Part shown: positions 36,677-45,848 of the stretch, one piece after another
Numbering within the stretch: the first letter of the stretch is position 1
How the letters are laid out: every line of letters begins with the position of its first letter
Assembly: GCF_000009985.1 (NCBI RefSeq)
Contig: NC_007626.1
Coordinates: 1,292,851 to 1,356,850 of the forward strand
Origin: Paramagnetospirillum magneticum AMB-1
GTDB taxonomy: Bacteria; Pseudomonadota; Alphaproteobacteria; Rhodospirillales; Magnetospirillaceae
Length of the DNA: 64,000 nt
Reading direction: 5' to 3'
Position numbers and translations under genes: made by a program
The notes under the pieces: generated by a model
What the model was told of the DNA's origin: nothing
What the model saw: only the letters and a program-made list of their open reading frames with translations
The model's database searches: none

Positions 36677-39600
36677 TCACGGCCGCGCTTCGGTTGCGAG
36701 GTTGGTCAAGGCCTTGCGGCCGATCAGCAGGACCACCGCCGGGGTGACCAGGGTGTCCAGAAGGGTCGATGACATCAGGCCGCCGAAGATCACCACCGCC
36801 ACCGGGTGAAGGATCTCCTTGCCCGGCTCGCCCCCGGCCAGGACCAGGGGCAGCAGGGCCAGGGCGGCCACCAGGGCGGTCATCAGCACCGGCGTCAGGC
36901 GCTCCAGCGAGCCGCGAAGGATCATGGCGGGGCCGAAATCCTCGCCTTCGTGGCGCATCAGGTGGAGGTAGTGGGTGATCTTCATGATGCCGTTCCGGGA
37001 CGCGATGCCGGCCAGGGTGACGAAGCCCACCATGCCCGCCACCGACAGCGGCAGGCCCGACAGCCACAGCGCGCCGACGCTGCCCACCAGGGCCATGGGG
37101 ATATTGGCCATGATCACCAGGGCCAGCAGGCCCGAGCGGAAATGGGCGTGCAGCAGGGCGAAGATGGCCCCCAGCGACACCAGGGCCAGCAGGCCGATCA
37201 GGCGGGTGGCCTCCTGGCGGCTCTGGAATTGGCCTTCATAGGCGATGGCGTAGCCGGGGGGCAGGGTCATGCCGCCCAGTTCCGCCTGCAATTCCTCCAT
37301 GATGGCGCCCAGGTCGCGGCCCTGGGAATTGGCGAAGACCACCACCCGGCGGCGCAGATTGTCGCGGTTGATCAGGTTGGGGCCTTGGGTCTCCACCACC
37401 TCGGCCACCAGGGACAGCGGCACCTTGCCCGCCGGGGTGTCCACCAGGATCTGGCGGAAGTCCGAGGTCTGGGCCCGCCAGTCCTCGGCCAGGCGCAGCA
37501 CCAGATTGGTCGTGCGCTCGCCGTCTCTGACCTGGGACACCACCTTGCCCTGCAGGGCGGCTTCCAGGGTCTCGGTCAACTGGCCGAGGCCCAGGCCGTA
37601 TTTGCGCGCCTCGGCCCGGTCCAGCCGGATCTGTACCTGGGGGATGAGGACCAGCTTCTCCACCTGGAGATCGGCGATGCCCCTGACGCCCTGCATGCGG
37701 GTCCGGGCCTCGGCGGCCAGACTGCGCAGCGTGTCGAGATCGTCGCCGAAGATCTTGACGGCGATCTCGGCCCGCACTCCCGACAGCAGGTGGTCGAGGC
37801 GGTGCGAGATGGGCTGGCCGATATTGATGTTGATGCCGGGTATCTGGGCGAGGCGCGCGCGCAGGTCGCCCAGGATGGCGTCACGCGGGCGTTGGCTGGG
37901 ATGCAGGTCCACGTCGATCTCGGAGTAGTGGACGCCCTCGGCGTGCTCGTCCAGCTCGGCGCGGCCCGTCCGCCGCCCGGTGGAGGCGGCCTCGGGCACC
38001 TGCCGGATCAGCGTCTCGGCGATGGTGCCGATGCGGTTGGATTCCGACAGCGAGGTGCCGGGTGGCAGCACCACGGTCACCGTGACGGTGCCCTCGTTGA
38101 AGCTGGGCAGGAAGGTGCGGCCCAGGAAGGGCACCGAGGCCGCCGCCAGGATCATCAGGGCCAGGGCGGGAAGGATCACCGCCTTCGGATTGGCGAAGGA
38201 TCGCTCCAGCAGGATGCGGTCCCAGGCCTTGAGGCGGCGCACCAGGGCGGAATCGCCGTGGCCCATGACCCTGGCCCGGGGCAGCAGCAGCAGCGACAAG
38301 GCGGGCGTCACGGTCAGCGACACCGCCAGCGAGGCCAGGATGGAGACCACATAGGCGATGCCGAGGGGCGCGAACAGCCGGCCCTCGATGCCCGACAGGG
38401 CGAAGAGGGGCAGGAAGGCCAGCACCACCACCATGGTGGCGTAGACGATGGAGTTGCGCACCTCGGACGAGGCGCTTCGCACCACCTCAAGCACCGGGCG
38501 CGGCTGGGCCGTGGCGGCATTCTCGCGCAGGCGCCGCAGGATGTTCTCCACATCCACCACCGCGTCGTCCACCAACTCGCCGATGGCCACCGCCAGACCG
38601 CCCAGGGTCATGGTGTTGATGGACAGATTCATGGCGTGGAACACCAGGGCGGCCACCACCATGGACAGCGGAATGGCGGTCAGGCTGATGACGGTGGTGC
38701 GCATGTTCATCAGGAAGGCGAACAGCACGATGGCCACCAGCACGGCGCCGTCCCTCAGCGCCTCGGCCACGTTGGCCACGGCGCGGGAGATGAAGTCGGC
38801 CTGACGGAACAGCACCCGGTCGGCCTCGATGTCGGCGGGCAGCGTCCGCCCGATCTCGGCCAGGGCGGCTTCCACCTTGCGGGTCAGCGTCACCGTGTCG
38901 GCGCCGGGCTGCTTGGACACCGCCAGGATCACCGCCGGCTGGCCGTCGATGGCGGCGTCGCCGCGCCGGATTCCTGCGCCGTTTCTGACCTCGGCCACCT
39001 GATCCACGGTGACCGGGGCGTTGTTGCGCCACGCCACCACGGTGTTGCGCAGATCGTTCAGATCGGTGGTCTGGCCCATGTTGCGGATCAGGAACTCGGC
39101 CGAGCGCTGTTCCAGAAATCCGCCGGTGGTGTTGCGGGCGAAGCCGGCCAGGGCTTTTTCCACATCGGCATAGCCCAGGCCCAGGGCCGACATGCGCGAC
39201 GGCGAGACCAGCACCTGGATCTGGCGCACCTCGCCGCCCATGGGGATCACCTGGGCGATGCCGGGAATGGAGAGCAATCGGGGGCGTAAGCTCCAATCGG
39301 CCAGGGAGCGCAGCTCCATGGGCGAGGTGGCGCCGGCCTTGGAGCGCACGCCGACCAGCATGATCTCGCCCATGATGGAGCTGACCGGACCCATGACGGG
39401 ATTGATCCCCGCCGGCAGCAGGTCGCGGGCCGAGGATAGACGCTCGGCCACCAATTGCCGGTTGCGGTAGATGTCGGTGCCCCAGTCGAACTCCACGAAG
39501 ACGATGGACAGGCCCACGCCGGAATTGGACCGGACCCGCACCACGCCGGGGGCGCCGTTCATGGCGGTCTCGATGTGGCAGGTGACCAGGCTTTCCGATT

Positions 39601-39778
39601 CCTCGGGGGCCAGCCCCAGCGCCTCGGTCATGATGGTGACGGTGGGGCGGTTGAGATCTGGAAAGATGTCGATGGGCAGCCGAGCCAGCACCAGCGAGCC
39701 ATAGACGGTCAGCGCCAGGGCGGCGGCCAGGACGAACAGCCGGTGACGCAGGCTGAGAGCGATGATGGAATCGAACAT
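36677..39778 (-). CDS. Heavy-metal efflux RND permease (CzcA/CusA family)
   Basis: A 1033-residue inner-membrane proton-driven pump with 12 predicted helices and two large periplasmic loops. The start MFDSIIALSLRHRLFVLAAAL, FPDLNRPTVTIMTEALGLAPEE and GTDIYRNRQLVAERL fit the heavy-metal efflux branch. The fourth helix reads AVAIGELVDDAVVDVENI, with the acidic proton-relay residues present but differing from both the CzcA (DFGxxxDGAVV) and CusA (MVDAAIV) forms, so the metal cannot be assigned. It starts 5 bp after the adaptor gene. No outer-membrane channel gene is in the operon. Confidence 0.9.
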   Translation of the reverse strand: MFDSIIALSLRHRLFVLAAALALTVYGSLVLARLPIDIFPDLNRPTVTIMTEALGLAPEESESLVTCHIETAMNGAPGVVRVRSNSGVGLSIVFVEFDWGTDIYRNRQLVAERLSSARDLLPAGINPVMGPVSSIMGEIMLVGVRSKAGATSPMELRSLADWSLRPRLLSIPGIAQVIPMGGEVRQIQVLVSPSRMSALGLGYADVEKALAGFARNTTGGFLEQRSAEFLIRNMGQTTDLNDLRNTVVAWRNNAPVTVDQVAEVRNGAGIRRGDAAIDGQPAVILAVSKQPGADTVTLTRKVEAALAEIGRTLPADIEADRVLFRQADFISRAVANVAEALRDGAVLVAIVLFAFLMNMRTTVISLTAIPLSMVVAALVFHAMNLSINTMTLGGLAVAIGELVDDAVVDVENILRRLRENAATAQPRPVLEVVRSASSEVRNSIVYATMVVVLAFLPLFALSGIEGRLFAPLGIAYVVSILASLAVSLTVTPALSLLLLPRARVMGHGDSALVRRLKAWDRILLERSFANPKAVILPALALMILAAASVPFLGRTFLPSFNEGTVTVTVVLPPGTSLSESNRIGTIAETLIRQVPEAASTGRRTGRAELDEHAEGVHYSEIDVDLHPSQRPRDAILGDLRARLAQIPGININIGQPISHRLDHLLSGVRAEIAVKIFGDDLDTLRSLAAEARTRMQGVRGIADLQVEKLVLIPQVQIRLDRAEARKYGLGLGQLTETLEAALQGKVVSQVRDGERTTNLVLRLAEDWRAQTSDFRQILVDTPAGKVPLSLVAEVVETQGPNLINRDNLRRRVVVFANSQGRDLGAIMEELQAELGGMTLPPGYAIAYEGQFQSRQEATRLIGLLALVSLGAIFALLHAHFRSGLLALVIMANIPMALVGSVGALWLSGLPLSVAGMVGFVTLAGIASRNGIMKITHYLHLMRHEGEDFGPAMILRGSLERLTPVLMTALVAALALLPLVLAGGEPGKEILHPVAVVIFGGLMSSTLLDTLVTPAVVLLIGRKALTNLATEARP

Positions 39779-39783
39779 GATCG

Positions 39784-41340
39784 CTACCTCAGCGCTTTCA
39801 GTTGCTCGACGCCCTGGATCACCACCTTTTCGCCCGTCTTGACGCCCTCGATCTCGGCCAGGGGGCCGACCATCCGCTCGACGCGGATGGGGCGGGCCTC
39901 GAAGGTCTCGGGCGCGGCGCGCACGAACACCACCTGACGGCCGCCGAACTCGGCGATGGCCGAGCGCGGCACCGCCATGCGCAGCCTCGTTGCTCCGGTG
40001 GCCAGGAAGACGTCCACCGGCATGCCGATGCGCAAGGTGCGGGCCTGGGCCTCGGACACGGCGAAGATGGCGTGCACGCCCTGGTCCAGGGCATCGACCC
40101 GGGGACTGACCCCCAGCAGGGACAGCGCCACCGCCTGATCGGGCAGTACTTTGGTGGCGGCGGTGGCGGCGCCGATGCGGCCCGCCAGCGCCAGATCGTG
40201 AATCACCGCCTCGACCCGCACCCGGGTCGGGTCGACGATCTCGATCATGGCCTTGTCCACCGGCACCACCTCGCCGGGGACCACATGCACGTCGGTGACC
40301 ACGCCGTCGATGGGGGCGCGCACCAGTTCGCGGCCCAGGGCGGTGCCCAGAAGCTGGGAGCGCTCGCGCCGCAGCTGGTCCAGGCGGGTGCGGGTGTCCT
40401 CCACCAGCTTGGTGGCCACCAGTCCCTTCAGCGCTTCCTGGCGAGAGGATTCCCGCTCGGTGATGGCGATCTCGCTTTCCACCCGGTACAGGCTGGCCCG
40501 CTTGTCCGAGCGCTCCAGGGTCGACAGCGTCGGTTCCAGCACTCCGATCACCTGGCCGCGCTTGACGCCTTGGCCGGGGACGGGCAGGGGGAATTCAGGG
40601 TCCGAGACGATGCGGGCCGGCTGCGACGGCTGCACCCGGGCGAAACCGGCGGGATCGGGCACCACGCGGCCCACCACCCGGACGGTCTCGGCGGATTCGG
40701 CGGAATCCACCTTCTGGGTGCGGATGCCCAGCAGGAACTGGGTGGGCTTGGCCATCACCAGCAGGGCGCCGGGCTGGGCGGCGGGGGTCTCCGCCGTGGC
40801 GGCGTGGTCGTGACCCTCATGCGCCCGCGCGGCGGGTACCGCCAGCACCAGCAGCAGCACGGCCGTTCCCGCCCCGCGCCGCCCCAGCAGCCAGGCGGCG
40901 ACCACCAGCACGGCGCCGATGGCGGCACCGCCGGTCCAGTGGCGCCAATGCTCCACTGGGGCGGGCGGGGTGGCGGGCGGCGGCAAGGGCGCCACGCCCC
41001 GGGCCAGCAGCAGGTCGTCGCGCCCCTGGGCACTGATCACCAGGGTGAGGTCGGCTCCGGCGGTGGGGGGCGCCCAGGCCAGGGCATAGGCGCCCGGCCC
41101 CTCGGCCGGTACCGCCTTGCCGCTCCAGCCTTCGGCCTCGGCATCGATGGCGGCGCCGGCGACGGGGGCGTTGCCGTCCAGGTCGGCGAGATAAAGCAAA
41201 GTGCGGCCATCGGTGCCGGGAACCAGCACCACCTGGAAGACGTCGCCCTCGGCGCCGATGCCGGGTGTCGCCGGCTGGGCGGCCCAGACGGATGGAATGA
41301 GCGCGGCCCAAAAGGCCAGCGCCAGGAAGCGTGCAAACAT
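39784..41340 (-). CDS. RND efflux periplasmic adaptor (CzcB/CusB type) with N-terminal extension
   Basis: A 518-residue adaptor. The C-terminal about 330 residues are a standard membrane-fusion protein: RVVGRVVPDPAGFARVQPSQPARI, a helical hairpin (LVEDTRTRLDQLRRERSQL), the barrel LVRAPIDGVVTDVHVVPGEVV and GEKVVIQGVEQLKAL. Before it lie a signal peptide, a beta-rich region (about 22-125), a membrane segment (about 136-155), a second hydrophobic stretch ending VPAARA and a metal-binding HEGHDH. This extension of about 185 residues is unusual and may add a metal-sensing or delivery domain. Confidence 0.85.
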   Translation of the reverse strand: MFARFLALAFWAALIPSVWAAQPATPGIGAEGDVFQVVLVPGTDGRTLLYLADLDGNAPVAGAAIDAEAEGWSGKAVPAEGPGAYALAWAPPTAGADLTLVISAQGRDDLLLARGVAPLPPPATPPAPVEHWRHWTGGAAIGAVLVVAAWLLGRRGAGTAVLLLVLAVPAARAHEGHDHAATAETPAAQPGALLVMAKPTQFLLGIRTQKVDSAESAETVRVVGRVVPDPAGFARVQPSQPARIVSDPEFPLPVPGQGVKRGQVIGVLEPTLSTLERSDKRASLYRVESEIAITERESSRQEALKGLVATKLVEDTRTRLDQLRRERSQLLGTALGRELVRAPIDGVVTDVHVVPGEVVPVDKAMIEIVDPTRVRVEAVIHDLALAGRIGAATAATKVLPDQAVALSLLGVSPRVDALDQGVHAIFAVSEAQARTLRIGMPVDVFLATGATRLRMAVPRSAIAEFGGRQVVFVRAAPETFEARPIRVERMVGPLAEIEGVKTGEKVVIQGVEQLKALR

Positions 41341-41391
41341 GGGAAGTGATCCCCGAAACAGTGAATCCGGACGGACTTCAGGCGTGCGGAA

Positions 41392-41766
41392 TCAGAGTCT
41401 GGGAGGTTCGGCGGGCGGTCCGCTCTGCGCCTGGGTCACCAGGCGGGTGGGGGCCGGAGCCAGGGGCGGGGCCACGGTGAAGGTCACGGGGGCTTCCCCG
41501 GCCATTCCGGGCAAGGCGGCCGCAGCGGAAGCGCAGCCCGAGAACAGGCAGCAGCCTTTGTCGGCCTTCTTGTGGTGCTCTGGAACCGGAGCGTCGTCGT
41601 GACCCTGCTGGTGGCAGGGCACGGCCCCATCGGCGTGCATGGCATGAGCGCTGCCGTGCTCCATGTCCTCGGCCGCCTGGGCTCCGCCATTCCACGCCAA
41701 AAGCCCGACCGCCAGCAGCAATGCCGGCAGGCCAAGTCTCAACAGACGGGAAAGGACGGTGCTCAT
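41392..41766 (-). CDS. Small exported Cys/His-rich protein (DUF2946-like)
   Basis: A 124-residue protein with a signal peptide (about 1-31, ending AQAAED) and a His/Cys-rich mature region: MEHGSAHAMHADG, CHQQGHDDAPVPEHHKK and CCLFSGCASAAA. The arrangement resembles DUF2946-like exported proteins of copper-resistance loci. It is the first gene of the minus-strand metal-efflux operon, 51 bp before the adaptor gene. ATG 41766 is chosen because the signal peptide begins there. Periplasmic metal binding is an inference from composition and place. Confidence 0.65.
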   Translation of the reverse strand: MSTVLSRLLRLGLPALLLAVGLLAWNGGAQAAEDMEHGSAHAMHADGAVPCHQQGHDDAPVPEHHKKADKGCCLFSGCASAAAALPGMAGEAPVTFTVAPPLAPAPTRLVTQAQSGPPAEPPRL

Positions 41767-41909
41767 GGCTTCACTATGGGGGAATTCTTGATGAAAGGGC
41801 AAGGGGCTTGCGGCGGGCCTCGCTATCCTTCGGTATAGGACCTTGGATATTTGGGTGCGACAGATCCATGTTAAGGTGGAGTCCTTCGAACTGGTCCGGA
41901 AAAGGCGTC

Positions 41910-42254
41910 ATGCCCGATAAGCAAGGACACGAACGGCGGCGCTATCCCCGTTTCCACGGATTGCAGCTGATGGCCAACATCGGTGGCAAGCTGGTGCAGG
42001 TGGCCGAGATTTCCGCCGGCGGCATGACGTTGGAGGCGGGTTTCAAGACCACCGCCGGCGCCCTTCGCTTCACCTTGTACCCCAGTGACAACGGCAAGCT
42101 GGACATCAATCACGGCATCGGCGGCCAGTGCCGCGTGGTCCGCGAGGACGCGACATTCGTGGCCCTGCGTTTTGATCCGGCCACCTACCGGCTGGTAAAG
42201 TTCATCGCCGAATGCTCCGAGGTGGGGCCTGAAAAGGATTCCTATCTCGGTTAA
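41910..42254 (+). CDS. PilZ domain protein
   Basis: A 114-residue single-domain protein that probably binds cyclic di-GMP. It has the two PilZ motif parts: the RxxxR stretch ERRRYPRFHG (about 8-17) and the ISAGGMTLE strand (about 34-42, consensus D/NxSxxG, here with ISAGG). The length is the family minimum. AAAAGG lies just upstream of the ATG. It is divergent from the metal-efflux operon and followed 76 bp later by the PAS kinase. Confidence 0.8.
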   Translation: MPDKQGHERRRYPRFHGLQLMANIGGKLVQVAEISAGGMTLEAGFKTTAGALRFTLYPSDNGKLDINHGIGGQCRVVREDATFVALRFDPATYRLVKFIAECSEVGPEKDSYLG

Positions 42255-42330
42255 GAAGCATCTCAGCCGCAGCTTTGGATCGCCGTGTGAAGGCGGTATC
42301 GTGTGTCGACGCAACTCTTAGAGACCGGGC

Positions 42331-43491
42331 ATGGATGTCTGTAACAAGGTGGAGGCCGGTGGTGGCGAGCGCCGCGGACGTGACCGCCGGCAGTCGGATA
42401 TCGAGGCGGTGTTGCGGCGGACCGAGGCCAAGTTTTCCACGGTTTTCCGCGCCTGTCCCGACCTGATCGCCATCACGGCTCGGTCCTCGGGGCGTTTCAT
42501 CGAGGTGAACGACGCCTTCGAACGCATCATGGGCTGGAGCAAGTCCGAGGTGATCGGACGCACTTCGGCCGATCTGGAGACCTGGGAAAGTCGGGACGAA
42601 CGCGACCGCATGCTGGCCGCGCTGGGAGAGTCCTCCCGGCTCGAGAATTTCGAGGTGCGCTTTCGCCGCAAGTCGGGCGAAGTGTTCACCGCGCTGATCT
42701 CCCTCGAAGCCACCGATCTGAGCGGCGAGCCCAGCCTGATCTTCGTCGCCCGCGACATCAGCGAGCGCAAGGCCGAGGAGATGGTGCTGCGCCGCACGGC
42801 AGAGGAACTGGAGCGTTCCAACATGGAACTGGAGCGCTTCGCCTATGTTGCGGCCCACGACCTGCTGGAACCCTGCCGCACCATCTGTTCCTTCGCCCAG
42901 ATGCTGGATCGAAAATATGCCGACATCCTCGACGACGAAGGCCGCGAGTATCTGGACTTCCTGGTGGGCGGAGCGCTTCGCATGCGCGAACTGATCCAGG
43001 GGGTGCTGGGCTACTCCCGTGCCGGCGTGGCGGCGGCGCAGATGGTCGAGGTGGATCTGGGCCGGGCGGCGGCCGAGGTGGTTTCCGACCTGGGCAGCGC
43101 CCTCCAGGCCCGGGGCGGCGGCGTCGAGGTCGGGCCCTTGCCCGTCGTGCGGGGCGACCCCGCCCAGCTGCGCCAGTTGCTGGGCAACCTGATCGGCAAC
43201 GGAGTCAAGTTCCACGCCGAGGGTACCTCGCCCCGGGTCCGGGTGTTCTGCGGCAATCGCGACGGCGAATGGTGCGTCACCGTCGAGGACAACGGCATCG
43301 GCATCGCGCCGGAATATCAGGACGACATCTTCGGCATTTTCCGGCGGCTGCACGGCCCGGACCGCTATTCCGGCACCGGAATCGGTCTGGCGGTGGCGCG
43401 GCGCATCGTCGATGCCCATGGCGGCCGCATCTGGGTCGAATCCGAGCCGGGCTGGGGGGCCCGGTTCCGCTTTACCCTGCCGATGGTGTGA
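42331..43491 (+). CDS. Soluble PAS-domain sensor histidine kinase (orphan)
   Basis: A 386-residue kinase without membrane helices. A PAS domain (about 32-150, KFSTVFRACPDLIAIT to LIFVARDISERKAEE) is followed by an H-box LERFAYVAAHDLLEPCR, where the usual PLR is PCR, and an HATPase_c domain with N-box LIGNGVKF, DNGIGI and GTGIGL. No response regulator is adjacent; the nearest gene is the PilZ gene upstream. The ligand of the PAS domain is not evident. Confidence 0.88.
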   Translation: MDVCNKVEAGGGERRGRDRRQSDIEAVLRRTEAKFSTVFRACPDLIAITARSSGRFIEVNDAFERIMGWSKSEVIGRTSADLETWESRDERDRMLAALGESSRLENFEVRFRRKSGEVFTALISLEATDLSGEPSLIFVARDISERKAEEMVLRRTAEELERSNMELERFAYVAAHDLLEPCRTICSFAQMLDRKYADILDDEGREYLDFLVGGALRMRELIQGVLGYSRAGVAAAQMVEVDLGRAAAEVVSDLGSALQARGGGVEVGPLPVVRGDPAQLRQLLGNLIGNGVKFHAEGTSPRVRVFCGNRDGEWCVTVEDNGIGIAPEYQDDIFGIFRRLHGPDRYSGTGIGLAVARRIVDAHGGRIWVESEPGWGARFRFTLPMV

Positions 43492-43547
43492 GGTGGCTTC
43501 GCGGGCTGCGAAAAGCCCAGCTTCGCGGCTGGGCGACCGCCCAGGCC

Positions 43548-43646
43548 CGTTCGGAGGCACTGCCTCCGAGCCACCAGCTTTTTAAAAAGCTGAAGGGTTC
43601 GGGAAGCGGGCTTCCCGATTGGGGGATCGGGGGCAAACGCCCCCGA
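43548..43646. repeat. Multi-hairpin intergenic element, copy 2
   Basis: TCGGAGGC/GCCTCCGA (43551-43569), the perfect palindrome AGCTTTTTAAAAAGCT (43576-43591), TCGGGAAGC/GCTTCCCGA (43599-43618) and TCGGGGGC/GCCCCCGA (43627-43646). It lies between convergent genes and is closely similar in sequence and order to the 23026 element. Confidence 0.8.
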
Positions 43647-43668
43647 AGGTGAGCCCCTGGTGGGCGCC

Positions 43669-44544
43669 TCAGCGCCGGCTGTGGCGCCAGCTGTCGGCCA
43701 GATAAAGCCCGATGGCCGCCCAGATGCAGCCGAAGGTGATCAGATGGGCCGGGCCGGGGCTCTCGCCATAAACCAGGACCGCCAGCAGGAAGTGCCCGGT
43801 GGGGGCCAGGTATTGGAAAAAACCCAGGGTGGCATAGCGCAGGCGGCTGGCGGCGGCGGCGAACCATAGCAGCGGCAGGGCGGTCACCGGCCCACTGGCC
43901 AGCAGGGCGGCGCCCAGCTCCGGCGATCCCCCCAACAGCGGCGCGCCCTCGGCGACCCGCCAGGACAGATAGGCCACGGCCAGGGGCAGCATCAGCCCCG
44001 TCTCCACCGCCAGGCCGGTCAGCGGCGCCACCGGCAGCTTCTTGCGCAGCAGGCCGTAGACCCCGAAGGTTCCGGCCAGGGTCAGCGCGGCCCAGGGCGC
44101 CGTGCCGGTGCCGATTGCCAGCTCGACGATGCCGGCCAGGGCCAGGCCGACCGCCACCCATTGCAGTGGCCGCAGCCGCTCGCCCAGCACCACCACGCCC
44201 AGCGCGACGTTGACCAGGGGATTGAGAAAGTAGCCCATGCTGGCTTCCAGCACGTTGCCTTCTCCCACCACGCGGATGAAGACCAGCCAGTTGACGCTGA
44301 TGCAGGCGGTCGAGGCGGCCAGCACGGCCAGCCGGCGGCCCGAGGCCAGCAGCACCAGCACCTCGCCCCAGCGCCCCGTCCAGGTCAGCATGATCATGAC
44401 GGTCAGCAGCGACCAGATCACCCGATAGGCCAGGACCTCGGTTGGCGGCACGCTGGCCAGCAGCTTCCAGAAGGCGGGAAACAGTCCCCAGGTGCCGTAG
44501 CACGCCAGGGCGAACAGCACGCCCCGGCGGTGCTCCGCGCTCAC
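43669..44544 (-). CDS. rarD: EamA-family transporter RarD
   Basis: A 291-residue inner-membrane protein with ten predicted helices and the RarD signature: GVLFALACYGTWGLFPAFWK at the start, EVLAYRVIWSLLTVMIM, NWLVFIRVVGEGNVLEASMGYFLNPLVNVALGVVVLGERLRPLQWVAV. RarD proteins are drug/metabolite exporters; the substrate is not known for most. It is convergent with the PAS kinase gene and 31 bp downstream of the ferritin-like gene on the same strand. Confidence 0.92.
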   Translation of the reverse strand: MSAEHRRGVLFALACYGTWGLFPAFWKLLASVPPTEVLAYRVIWSLLTVMIMLTWTGRWGEVLVLLASGRRLAVLAASTACISVNWLVFIRVVGEGNVLEASMGYFLNPLVNVALGVVVLGERLRPLQWVAVGLALAGIVELAIGTGTAPWAALTLAGTFGVYGLLRKKLPVAPLTGLAVETGLMLPLAVAYLSWRVAEGAPLLGGSPELGAALLASGPVTALPLLWFAAAASRLRYATLGFFQYLAPTGHFLLAVLVYGESPGPAHLITFGCIWAAIGLYLADSWRHSRR

Positions 44545-44575
44545 GGTTCACACCGGAGCGCAGAGGAAAACGGCG

Positions 44576-45082
44576 TCAATCCGCGACCAGGGCCTCGTCC
44601 GGGTCGTCGGCCCAGTCGATGTCCGGCTTCGGGGTGCGGGCGATCCATTTTTCCAGTTCCACTACGTGTTCCCGCTCTTCCTCGGCCATTTCGGCGGCCA
44701 GGGCCCGAACCTCGGCATCGTCGCTGCCGGCGGCTTCGTCGGCATAGAAGCGATGACCCCGCTTCTCGTTGTCCAGGGCGAAGTCCAGGGCGTGCCAGGC
44801 GGTCATCATGTAATGGGTGCCGCCGGGAGTGCCCACTTCGGGCGGCTCGGGCGTGTTCCAGCGGTATTGCCAGGATTTCAGTTTGGGCAGGTCGTGGCCG
44901 GCGGCCCGCGCCGCCACCGACGCCCCATGCAGGCGCGAGAACTTGGCCATCTGGCGGAACAGTTCGGCGACTTCGAGGTTGTGGTGGACTTCCATGGAGT
45001 CGGCCAATTCGTCGTAACGATCCGCCGCCTCGTTTTCCATGGCCAAAGCATGGGCCAGGAACAGGGCTACCTTGGTGGTCAT
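44576..45082 (-). CDS. Ferritin-like / rubrerythrin-type di-iron protein
   Basis: A 168-residue four-helix protein of the ferritin-like superfamily. Di-iron ligand candidates are Glu in LAMENEAADRYDELAD, EVAELFRQMAKFSRLHGAS, and the C-terminal pair LDNEKRGHRFY and MAEEEREHVVELEKW with an ExxH. There is no rubredoxin-like Cys4 tail, so it is not a complete rubrerythrin. Likely roles are peroxide reduction or iron oxidation. It shares a strand with rarD but no obvious function. Confidence 0.82.
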   Translation of the reverse strand: MTTKVALFLAHALAMENEAADRYDELADSMEVHHNLEVAELFRQMAKFSRLHGASVAARAAGHDLPKLKSWQYRWNTPEPPEVGTPGGTHYMMTAWHALDFALDNEKRGHRFYADEAAGSDDAEVRALAAEMAEEEREHVVELEKWIARTPKPDIDWADDPDEALVAD

Positions 45083-45218
45083 GGGCAGTGTCCTCCTGCA
45101 TGAACCGAGGCGACGGGTGGCGGCGGCGCCTCAACCGATACCGGCAGTATGCCCGAGGTTCGAACCCTCGGCTATGCCCCTTCCGAAGGTGAGGGCATGA
45201 CCAAAAGGGGCAGGGGGG

Positions 45219-45848
45219 TCAGCGGGACTCGCGTCCCTTGAGGTAGAAGGCCACCGCCTGGGCGCGATTGCCGACGCCCAGCTTGTCGTAAAGGTTCTTC
45301 AGGTGGAACTTCACGGTGTTGAGTGAAATATCCAATTGCCCTGCCATCTGCTGGTTGGTCAGGCCGCCGGCCAGGGCGGCCAGCAACTCGCGCTCGCGCG
45401 GGGTCAGGCCGGCCAGCGGGTCGCTGGCCAGGGAGGACACGTCGATGAACGGAAACACCATGCGCCCGGCGGCCACGGCGATGATGGTGTCGAGCAATTG
45501 CTCGGGCGGTTCGCGCTTGGAGCAGAACCCGGCGGCGCCCAGCGTCATGGCCTGGCGCGGTACATCGGGGTTGGGGCTGCCGGTATAGACGATCAGGCGG
45601 GGGGCATCTACGCGGGTCCGCAGGGTCTGCAGAACCCCGCGCCCGTCCAGGTAGGGCATCTCCCACCCAATGATACCCACGTCGAAGGGGGTCTTTTCCA
45701 CGGCTTCGATAAAGCGCTCGCCATCGCTGGTCACCGCGGCGACGGTGAAGCGGTCGTCGCCCGAGAACAGCTTAATCAGGCTGCTTTGCAGCAGCGGATT
45801 CTTTTCGGCGATGACAATGACGATCGGTCGGCTCTGCTGCACGGCCAT
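45219..45848 (-). CDS. LuxR-family regulator with degenerate receiver domain
   Basis: A 209-residue NarL/LuxR-type protein. The receiver-like domain (about 9-125) keeps the switch Thr (LIVYTGSP) and the conserved Lys111 (FCSKREPP) but has Gly61 where the phosphoacceptor Asp should be (GIIGWEMP), and the acidic pocket is AE instead of DD. The LuxR helix-turn-helix (about 146-205, LTPRERELLAALAGGLTNQQ, LDISLNTVKFHLKNLYDKL) is intact. ATG 45848 with AGGATCA upstream is preferred to the longer in-frame start. It probably works without phosphorylation. Confidence 0.88.
   Translation of the reverse strand: MAVQQSRPIVIVIAEKNPLLQSSLIKLFSGDDRFTVAAVTSDGERFIEAVEKTPFDVGIIGWEMPYLDGRGVLQTLRTRVDAPRLIVYTGSPNPDVPRQAMTLGAAGFCSKREPPEQLLDTIIAVAAGRMVFPFIDVSSLASDPLAGLTPRERELLAALAGGLTNQQMAGQLDISLNTVKFHLKNLYDKLGVGNRAQAVAFYLKGRESR

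Noticed and set aside
45150..45175. T-arm-like sequence CGAGGTTCGAACCCTCG
   Set aside because: It matches a tRNA T-arm, but no acceptor, D or anticodon arm can be drawn around it. It could be a tRNA remnant or attachment-site scar, but nothing mobile is adjacent.
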